A stretch of DNA of 10,408 bases from Bacteroidales bacterium UBA1204 (GTDB lineage: Bacteria; Bacteroidota; Bacteroidia; Bacteroidales; F082), in NCBI GenBank assembly GCA_002310075.1, contig DBXU01000079.1, positions 1-10,408 on the forward strand. Reading direction: 5' to 3'. Below the pieces are notes generated by a model. That model saw only the letters and a program-made list of their open reading frames with translations, was not told where the DNA came from and did no database searches. Positions 5,299 through 10,408 of the stretch are shown one piece after another. The position numbers were made by a program, and so were the translations under genes. The number at the start of each line of letters is the position of its first letter. Positions within the stretch are counted from its first letter, which is position 1.

Positions 5299-6717
5299 AT
5301 GTTAAATTCAAACATCCTTAACACCGACACCATTTGTGCCATAGCCACTCCTCACGGCATGGGCGCCATAGCCGTAATCAGGGTCTCTGGCAGCAATGCT
5401 TTTGCAGCGGTAACCTCTGTGTTTCAGCGCAATGGCAATATGATGCCCGTTGACGACATCGTATCGCACAAGGCTCTTTACGGGCATATTATATATAAAG
5501 GTGAAATGCTCGACGAAGTGCTGGTGACGTTTTTCAAGGCCCCCCACTCTTTCACGGGTGAAGATTCGGCCGAAATAAGCGTGCATGGTTCGGTGTATGT
5601 GCAGCAACGTCTCCTCCAGATATTGATCGCCCAAGGCTGCCGTATGGCCGAAGCCGGCGAGTTCACTCGCCGTGCCTTCGTCAACCGTAAGTTCGACCTT
5701 GCACAAGCCGAAGCCATCGCCGATCTGATCAGCTCAGAAAGCGAAGCCGCCCATCGTGTGGCCATCAACCAACTGAAAGGCGGTTTTTCAAAAGAACTTC
5801 AAGTGATGCGTTCCAAATTATTGGAAATGACTTCGTTGATGGAACTTGAATTGGACTTCTCGGAAGAAGATGTCGAGTTTGCCGACCGCAGCAAACTGAA
5901 GTCGTTGCTGCAAGAGACCTTGGCCCATGTCGACAAGCTGAAGGACTCGTTTCGCTTGGGTAATGCGATCAAAAACGGCATCCCCGTGGCCATTGTCGGC
6001 CAAACCAACACAGGCAAAAGCACGCTGTTGAACGCCCTTTTGGGTGAAGACCGCGCTATCGTGAGCGACATCGCAGGCACCACCCGTGACACCATCGAAG
6101 AGACATTGAACATCAACGGCATACTCTATCGCTTCATCGACACGGCCGGCCTACGCCATACCGATGAGACCATCGAGAAGATTGGCATAGAACGCTCCTA
6201 CAGAAAGATACAGGAGGCCACCATCATCATCGGCATGTTGGATGCCACAAACGATTATGAATCAATGCTTTCTTCGGCCATGGCCATAATCGGGAAATGT
6301 GATTTCGAACGCCAACAACTCATCCTTTGCATCAATAAAGTCGACTTTTTGGACGACAATGGAGAAGCGCTTTTAGGCATGCTTCGTCAAGATATCGACA
6401 ATGACAACATCCTGGTCATCTGTCTCTCCGCCAAAAACCGCTTTGGGCTGAGCGACCTATACAACACCCTGAAGCATTACCAACCCCTCACCTCCCCTGA
6501 TGCCACACTGGTGACCAATGTCCGGCATTATGAAGCCTTGCTTCATGCCTCTGAGAGCCTTTCACAAGTTCAACAAGGACTTGAAATGAATATTCCTACC
6601 GACTTGATTTCACAAGATTTGCGTCAAGCATTACATTATCTGGGAAGCATCACGGGCGAGATTACCACTGACGAAGTCTTAGGGTCCATCTTCTCGCGTT
6701 TTTGCATCGGAAAATGA
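5299..6717 (+). CDS. mnmE: tRNA modification GTPase MnmE, 472 aa
   Basis: MnmE works with MnmG to put the carboxymethylaminomethyl or related group on U34 of the wobble position of several tRNAs. Residues 1-120 are the N-terminal tetrahydrofolate-binding domain, starting with the typical DTICAIATP segment. An alpha-helical domain follows, interrupted by a G domain at about 225-385. G-domain motifs are all visible: G1 GQTNTGKST (234-242), G2 GTTRDT (260-265), G3 DTAG (281-284), G4 NKVD (346-349) and SAK (377-379). The protein ends FCIGK, with the conserved catalytic-region cysteine C469 in place. Length is normal for the family. It follows DUF3127 by four bases. No sign of damage is seen. Confidence 0.97.
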   Translation: MLNSNILNTDTICAIATPHGMGAIAVIRVSGSNAFAAVTSVFQRNGNMMPVDDIVSHKALYGHIIYKGEMLDEVLVTFFKAPHSFTGEDSAEISVHGSVYVQQRLLQILIAQGCRMAEAGEFTRRAFVNRKFDLAQAEAIADLISSESEAAHRVAINQLKGGFSKELQVMRSKLLEMTSLMELELDFSEEDVEFADRSKLKSLLQETLAHVDKLKDSFRLGNAIKNGIPVAIVGQTNTGKSTLLNALLGEDRAIVSDIAGTTRDTIEETLNINGILYRFIDTAGLRHTDETIEKIGIERSYRKIQEATIIIGMLDATNDYESMLSSAMAIIGKCDFERQQLILCINKVDFLDDNGEALLGMLRQDIDNDNILVICLSAKNRFGLSDLYNTLKHYQPLTSPDATLVTNVRHYEALLHASESLSQVQQGLEMNIPTDLISQDLRQALHYLGSITGEITTDEVLGSIFSRFCIGK

Positions 6718-6766
6718 TAGATGACAGGTAACAAGAAGAACGGTGCAGAATAATATACTCAACGAT

Positions 6767-8089
6767 ATGAATAAACTATACAGACTATTGTGCTTGGTGG
6801 TAGTGTGTTTCATTGCCACCAGCTATGAACTTTATTCCCAAGAAGCCGACAACACCTTTAGCGTCAATCTTCAGGCTACCACACGTGGCGAGTTACGCCA
6901 TGGAGGTTTCAAATCCGACAGCATCGACAACTATCGCGAAGCCAACTTTGTAATAGGCAAATACCGACTCGACCTCGACTACAAGCGTTCCTGGTTGGAA
7001 TTGCGTCTGTCGCCACAGCAGTCGGGTGTTTGGGGGCAAGCCTCGGGAAGCCTTAGTCTTTTTGAGGGCTGGGCATTGGTGAAATCTGAAAAAGGCTTTT
7101 TCGCCAAGATCGGTCGTCAATTGTTGGCATACGACGACGAACGCATCCTCGGCTATGATGACTGGACCATGACCGCCCCTACGCATGATGTGTTGAAATT
7201 CGGTTATGAAGGCGACCTTCACAAGGTGCACATCATCTTGGCCTACAACCAAACCGCCACCAACCCCGACGAAGGCAACACCTACTATGCCAACGGTCTG
7301 CAACCTCACAAATCGATGCAAACCCTTTGGTATCACTACGATACGCCGAAATCCTTGTTTGGTGCCTCCTTGCTCTTCATGAACATCGGGATGCAAAGTG
7401 CCAATGATGCAAACCCCAACACGACCTTCTACCAACAGTTACTCGGCACTTATCTGTCGTTCAAGCCAAAAAACTGGTTGTTGGAAGGTGCATTCTACTA
7501 CCAGATGGGCAAACAAGAATATGGGATGACGTTGGACGCCTTCATGGGTAGCGCCAAAGTCAAGCACTCCTTCAACGAGAAGTTTTCGTTGCAAGCAGGA
7601 TACGACTATTTGAGTGGTGACAAGTACTTCGCTGTCCCGCCCCATGGTGGGATCGGCATGGTCTTTCACGACAAATGCAGAGGCTTTAATCCCATCTATG
7701 GCTCGCACCACGAGTTTTACGGCGCTATGGACTTCTTCTATTTGGACAGCTATGTGGGCAACTTCACTCCCGGCTTGCAGAACCTTTATGTTGGAACTGT
7801 CGTAAAGCCCACGACGTCATTGGAACTCAATTTGGCCTACCACTATTTCGCCATCACTTCCGAGTTGGACTATGTGCCCTCCAAGAGCTTAGGCCACGAC
7901 ATCGAGTTCAACGCCACCTATTCCTTCTCCGACCTGGTCAAACTCTCTGCCGGCTATTCCTTCTTGAATGGTACCGAGACCATGGAGATCCTCCAAAAGC
8001 TGGAAGAGACGCGTAGAATGCATTGGGCCTGGCTCATGCTGACCATTACGCCTAAGACCTTTACAACCACCTGGCAGGACAAGAAATAA
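6767..8089 (+). CDS. Outer-membrane porin, alginate-export family-like, 440 aa
   Basis: A predicted outer-membrane beta-barrel channel. I chose the ATG at 6767 rather than the in-frame GTG at 6743. It directly gives a signal peptide: MNKLYR, a hydrophobic core at residues 7-18, and likely cleavage after the YSQ at 23-25. The body shows the barrel pattern of alternating residues and many aromatic residues. The motif GRQLLAYDDERILGYDDW at 116-133 matches the conserved region of Alginate_exp proteins, a family of long beta-barrels. A last aromatic strand near the C-terminus is followed by a short polar tail. The substrate is unknown; no alginate or polysaccharide enzymes lie nearby, so the family name should not be taken as evidence of alginate transport. 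It follows mnmE by 49 bases and may be read from the same transcript. Confidence 0.8.
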   Translation: MNKLYRLLCLVVVCFIATSYELYSQEADNTFSVNLQATTRGELRHGGFKSDSIDNYREANFVIGKYRLDLDYKRSWLELRLSPQQSGVWGQASGSLSLFEGWALVKSEKGFFAKIGRQLLAYDDERILGYDDWTMTAPTHDVLKFGYEGDLHKVHIILAYNQTATNPDEGNTYYANGLQPHKSMQTLWYHYDTPKSLFGASLLFMNIGMQSANDANPNTTFYQQLLGTYLSFKPKNWLLEGAFYYQMGKQEYGMTLDAFMGSAKVKHSFNEKFSLQAGYDYLSGDKYFAVPPHGGIGMVFHDKCRGFNPIYGSHHEFYGAMDFFYLDSYVGNFTPGLQNLYVGTVVKPTTSLELNLAYHYFAITSELDYVPSKSLGHDIEFNATYSFSDLVKLSAGYSFLNGTETMEILQKLEETRRMHWAWLMLTITPKTFTTTWQDKK

Positions 8090-8138
8090 GCCATCCTGCA
8101 ACGCTACCAGGAATCTCCATTGTGACATGTGCATAAAA

Positions 8139-8168
8139 AAAGTAGGAGAACGCACGTTCTCCTACTTT
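8139..8168. terminator. Bidirectional rho-independent terminator
   Basis: The arms 8139-8152 and 8155-8168 (core AGTAGGAGAACG and its complement) form a long stem, about 13 bp with a GCAC loop. Read on the minus strand it runs into a seven-U tract (plus 8141-8135), so it is a strong terminator for the aminotransferase gene. Read on the plus strand it follows the porin stop by 49 bases and ends in TTT. Confidence 0.9.
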
Positions 8169-8191
8169 ACATTTGTAAATCTTACTAACAA

Positions 8192-9412
8192 TCAGTATCT
8201 TGTCTTGCCAGGATACACCTTCAAGGCTTCTGCCAGGCATTTGATGGCAGCCTTCAGGTCTTCGATGCAGAGACAGTAGGTGATACGGGCTTGATGGCGT
8301 CCCTTCTCGGGGTCGACATAGAAGCCTGTGGCGGGAGCCAGCATCACCGTGGCGCCGTTGTAGCTGAAATCGGTGAGCAGCCATTGGCAGAACTTGTCGC
8401 TGTCGTCGACGGGCAAGTCGATGACAGTGTAGAAAGCGCCTTTAGGCATCGGGCAATAGCAGCCCGGGATCTTGTTGACGCCTTCGACGATGACGTTGCG
8501 GCGGGCGACATATTCGGCTTGCACCTTGTCGAAATACTCCTGCGGGGTGTCGACAGCGGCCTCGGCAAAGATCTGACCGAAGCTCGGCGGCGACAGACGG
8601 GCCTGAGCCAGACGCATGGCGATGGCGTAGACCTCACTATTGCGGGTCACCATGCAGCCCACACGGGCGCCGCAGGCGCTGTAACGCTTCGAGACGGAGT
8701 CGAACAGGATGGTGTTGCGTTCCAGACCTTCAAGCTGCATCACGCTGAAGTGCTTGTGGCCGTCGTAGCAGAACTCACGGTACACCTCGTCGGCGAAGAG
8801 ATAGAGGTCGTATTTCTTGACCAAACCAGCCACCTTCAGCAGCTCCTCATGGGTATAGAGGTAACCCGTGGGGTTGTTGGGGTTGCAGATCATGATTGCT
8901 TTGGTGTGAGGCGTGATGACCTTTTCAAACTCTTCGATAGGCGGCAGTGCGAAGCCTGTCTTGATGTCGCTCGGGATGGTGACGATCTTGGCGTCACACA
9001 GCTTGGCGAAGGTGTTATAGTTGGTGTAATAAGGTTCCGGGATGATGATTTCGTCGCCAGGGTTGAGGCACACGGTGAAAGCCATCTGAAGGGCTTCGCT
9101 GCCGCCGGTGGTGACGATGATCTGGTTGGGGGTCACATCGATGCCGTGACGGTGGTAATAGTTGCAGAGTGCACGGCGATACGAAGGGATACCTGCCGAA
9201 TGGCTATATTCCAGCACGCCATTGCTTGCAGGAAGTTCCCTGGCAGTCTCCGACAAAACCTTCAGCGCACCTTTAGGCGTCTCGATGTCGGGCTGGCCGA
9301 TATTGAGGTGATACACGTGGACACCGCGCTCTTTGGCGGCATCGGCGAAAGGAACGAGTTTACGGATTGCCGACTGCGGCAAATCAAGTCCTTTGTTGGA
9401 TATGCTGGGCAT
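8192..9412 (-). CDS. Class I PLP-dependent aminotransferase, 406 aa
   Basis: A cytoplasmic fold-type I aminotransferase of the aspartate-aminotransferase superfamily, transferring an amino group between an amino acid and a 2-oxo acid. The cofactor residues are visible: TTGGSEAL phosphate region (101-108), N180 in NPNNPTG (177-183), D208 and Y211 in ADEVY (207-211), and the Schiff-base lysine K242 in SVSKRYSACGAR (239-250). R376 in QARITY should bind the substrate carboxylate. Length is normal. It is 27 bases downstream of the DUF1573 gene on the same strand, and its transcript ends at 8139-8168. Substrate choice (aspartate, alanine, aromatic or another amino acid) cannot be read with confidence, so no symbol is given. 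Confidence 0.93.
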   Translation of the reverse strand: MPSISNKGLDLPQSAIRKLVPFADAAKERGVHVYHLNIGQPDIETPKGALKVLSETARELPASNGVLEYSHSAGIPSYRRALCNYYHRHGIDVTPNQIIVTTGGSEALQMAFTVCLNPGDEIIIPEPYYTNYNTFAKLCDAKIVTIPSDIKTGFALPPIEEFEKVITPHTKAIMICNPNNPTGYLYTHEELLKVAGLVKKYDLYLFADEVYREFCYDGHKHFSVMQLEGLERNTILFDSVSKRYSACGARVGCMVTRNSEVYAIAMRLAQARLSPPSFGQIFAEAAVDTPQEYFDKVQAEYVARRNVIVEGVNKIPGCYCPMPKGAFYTVIDLPVDDSDKFCQWLLTDFSYNGATVMLAPATGFYVDPEKGRHQARITYCLCIEDLKAAIKCLAEALKVYPGKTRY

Positions 9413-9439
9413 ATTATTGTCTGTTGTTGGGTGTAGTGA

Positions 9440-9982
9440 TTATTTCTTTACTTTGTCAAGATCGATAGTCTTGACCTGTTCCTTCTTGATAGGGGCGGCT
9501 TCGGGCTTAAGCTCTTCCTTGGCGCCCTTCAGTTCGCGTTTGCCAGCGGGCTGGACGGCCGGAGCAGTCTGTTCGCCCTCCTGCTTCACATTACCCTTGA
9601 TGCGCAGCACCACACGGGGGTTGTCGACAGCATTGCTGGTGACGGTGACGGTCTTCGAGAAGCCACCCACATTGTTGGTGTTGTAGTGGACCTTGATGGT
9701 GCCGGTCTGGCCGGGCATGACAGGCTTCTGGGTGTAGCTGGGGGTAGTGCAGCCGCAGGACGCTTTCACATTCTGCAGGATGAGAGGTTCGTTACCCTCG
9801 TTCTTGAAGGTAAACTCGCAGTCGCCGTTGCCACCCTTCTGAATGGTACCGTAGTTGTGTTCTGTCTCGGTGAAGCTAATCTTAGCACCGTTGGCGGGAA
9901 CTTCGTTTTTCTCAGTGTTTTGAGCCTTGGCAGCGCCGAAAGTCAGGGCGGCGAACAGGCAAATCATTGCAAACTTTTTCAT
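9440..9982 (-). CDS. Exported DUF1573 domain protein, 180 aa
   Basis: A secreted or periplasmic protein of unknown role. Residues 1-20 are a signal peptide ending AKA, with Q21 first in the mature protein. Residues 33-135 are a DUF1573 domain, an immunoglobulin-like beta fold common in Bacteroidota. Its hallmarks are visible: an HNYGTIQKG start (42-50), FTFKNEGNEPL (57-67), ASCGCT with C76 and C78 (74-79), and a GGFSKTVTVTSNA strand (106-118). Residues 136-180 are a low-complexity tail rich in Lys, Glu, Ala and Pro, probably disordered. It is first in a two-gene transcript with the aminotransferase, a pairing with no obvious functional logic. The promoter at 10041-10070 precedes it with a leader of about 54 bases. 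Confidence 0.92.
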   Translation of the reverse strand: MKKFAMICLFAALTFGAAKAQNTEKNEVPANGAKISFTETEHNYGTIQKGGNGDCEFTFKNEGNEPLILQNVKASCGCTTPSYTQKPVMPGQTGTIKVHYNTNNVGGFSKTVTVTSNAVDNPRVVLRIKGNVKQEGEQTAPAVQPAGKRELKGAKEELKPEAAPIKKEQVKTIDLDKVKK

Positions 9983-10040
9983 ATTGTTTTAAAATTTTAA
10001 TAGGTTTATTTTTCGGTTACTATAATTTATATTTGGGCTG

Positions 10041-10070
10041 CAAAATTACTAAAATTTTAGTACATGCAAA
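10041..10070 (-). promoter_or_regulatory. Promoter of the DUF1573-aminotransferase pair
   Basis: On the minus strand TTTG (10070-10067) is followed after 18 bases by TAATTTTG (10048-10041), close to the Bacteroidota -33/-7 consensus. A second TTTG at 10074-10071 gives a 22-base spacing. Transcription should begin near 10036. Confidence 0.65.
10047..10062. promoter_or_regulatory. 16-bp perfect palindrome in the promoter spacer, likely operator
   Basis: TACTAAAATTTTAGTA equals its own reverse complement. It fills most of the space between the -33 and -7 elements of the DUF1573 promoter and overlaps the -7 box by two bases. That is where a dimeric repressor would block polymerase. No known regulator site is recognised, and the high AT content raises the chance expectation somewhat. 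Confidence 0.5.
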
Positions 10071-10344
10071 CAAATTTTTATTGCAAAAAAAGTTTAATCC
10101 GGAGCAAGTATTTAATATCCAACAGGATGCAAATCCTCAAAATGGAGGTAGCATACATTATTAATAATAATATCCAGATTCTTTTCCTGAGTGCGAAGCC
10201 CTGCCATGAAGAATAGAATTGAACATTTCTATTCCGGGGTATTCTATGAGAAACCTACAACAAACTAAATACTAGTTATCAGCATTTTATGTAGAAAATA
10301 AAAATATTTTCACCATTTTTGGTGATGGAATGATTTTTTTTTCG
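10071..10344. other. Intergenic region without convincing genes; small inverted repeats
   Basis: This AT-rich stretch has stop codons in all frames and no ORF with a credible protein signature. Inverted repeats seen are AGGAT-GCAA-ATCCT (10124-10137, with a GNRA-type loop), GAATAGAA-N8-TTCTATTC (10211-10234) and TCACCA-TTTT-TGGTGA (10310-10325). A run of nine T bases lies at 10334-10342. It separates the divergently placed DUF1573 gene from a plus-strand gene beyond the window. Confidence 0.5.
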
Positions 10345-10352
10345 TATCTTTG
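10345..10352 (+). promoter_or_regulatory. -7 box and leader of a gene beyond the right edge
   Basis: TATCTTTG followed by CA is a canonical Bacteroidota -7 element. The best upstream TTTG (10318-10321) is 23 bases away, a little long, and lies within the TCACCA/TGGTGA inverted repeat. The remaining 56 bases hold no open frame (the ATG at 10371 meets a stop after six codons), so they are the leader of a gene starting outside the window. Confidence 0.6.
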
Positions 10353-10408
10353 CAGGCACGTATTTAACGATGAGAAAACCAATATATTAATCTTATAACA
10401 TTAAAATT

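Noticed and set aside
6743..6766. GTG start of the porin, eight codons upstream
   Set aside because: It puts eight polar residues before the signal peptide. The ATG at 6767 gives a normal signal sequence at once.
8291..9436. A 381-codon plus-strand open frame opposite the aminotransferase gene
   Set aside because: It is antisense to a gene with a complete set of PLP motifs, its translation is rich in His, Asp and Val without a domain pattern, and it has no promoter. It is a codon-bias shadow.
10127..10216. A 29-codon open frame in the right intergenic region
   Set aside because: Its length is expected by chance, and it has no motif, ribosome site or matching promoter.

Overview
The window reads as ordinary chromosomal DNA from an anaerobic member of the Bacteroidota, most likely Bacteroidales. 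The evidence is the repeated TAnnTTTG -7 promoter element, the AT-rich leaders without clear Shine-Dalgarno sequences, the Bacteroidota-type DUF3127 and DUF1573 proteins, and a set of oxygen-defence enzymes typical of strict anaerobes. I cannot assign a genus. No rRNA, tRNA, CRISPR array, insertion sequence or phage gene is visible.

Left part (1-1291): a leader with two candidate -7 boxes precedes an unrecognised lipoprotein gene (+). It ends at a strong bidirectional hairpin terminator shared with the convergent gene.

Centre-left (1292-4116): a minus-strand operon reads, in order of transcription, rubrerythrin (rbr), a 53-residue rubredoxin gene, and a 631-residue fusion. The fusion joins a flavin-reductase/rubredoxin protein (Hrb-like) to a complete A-type flavodiiron protein (FprA-like). 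Together these look like an electron-transfer chain from NAD(P)H to O2, H2O2 or NO. A 13-bp-stem palindrome sits between the rubredoxin gene and the fusion. The rbr promoter (TTG-N19-TACCTTTG) is back to back with that of a DEDDh exonuclease, and an ATTGCAAT palindrome supplies the -33 TTG to both strands.

Centre-right (4117-8170): the exonuclease gene (+) is followed by a DUF3127 protein with an SSB-like acidic tail. That gene is four bases upstream of mnmE (tRNA modification GTPase), which is followed by an outer-membrane porin of the alginate-export type. A second bidirectional hairpin terminator closes this block.

Right part (8171-10408): a minus-strand pair encodes an exported DUF1573 protein, then a class I PLP aminotransferase. 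Its promoter has a perfect 16-bp palindrome between the -33 and -7 elements, a likely operator. The last 330 bases hold no convincing gene, only small inverted repeats, and end with a promoter and leader for a gene beyond the window.

The most interesting content is the rbr-rubredoxin-(Hrb::FprA) module with its cis elements. The remaining genes are housekeeping or common Bacteroidota genes.
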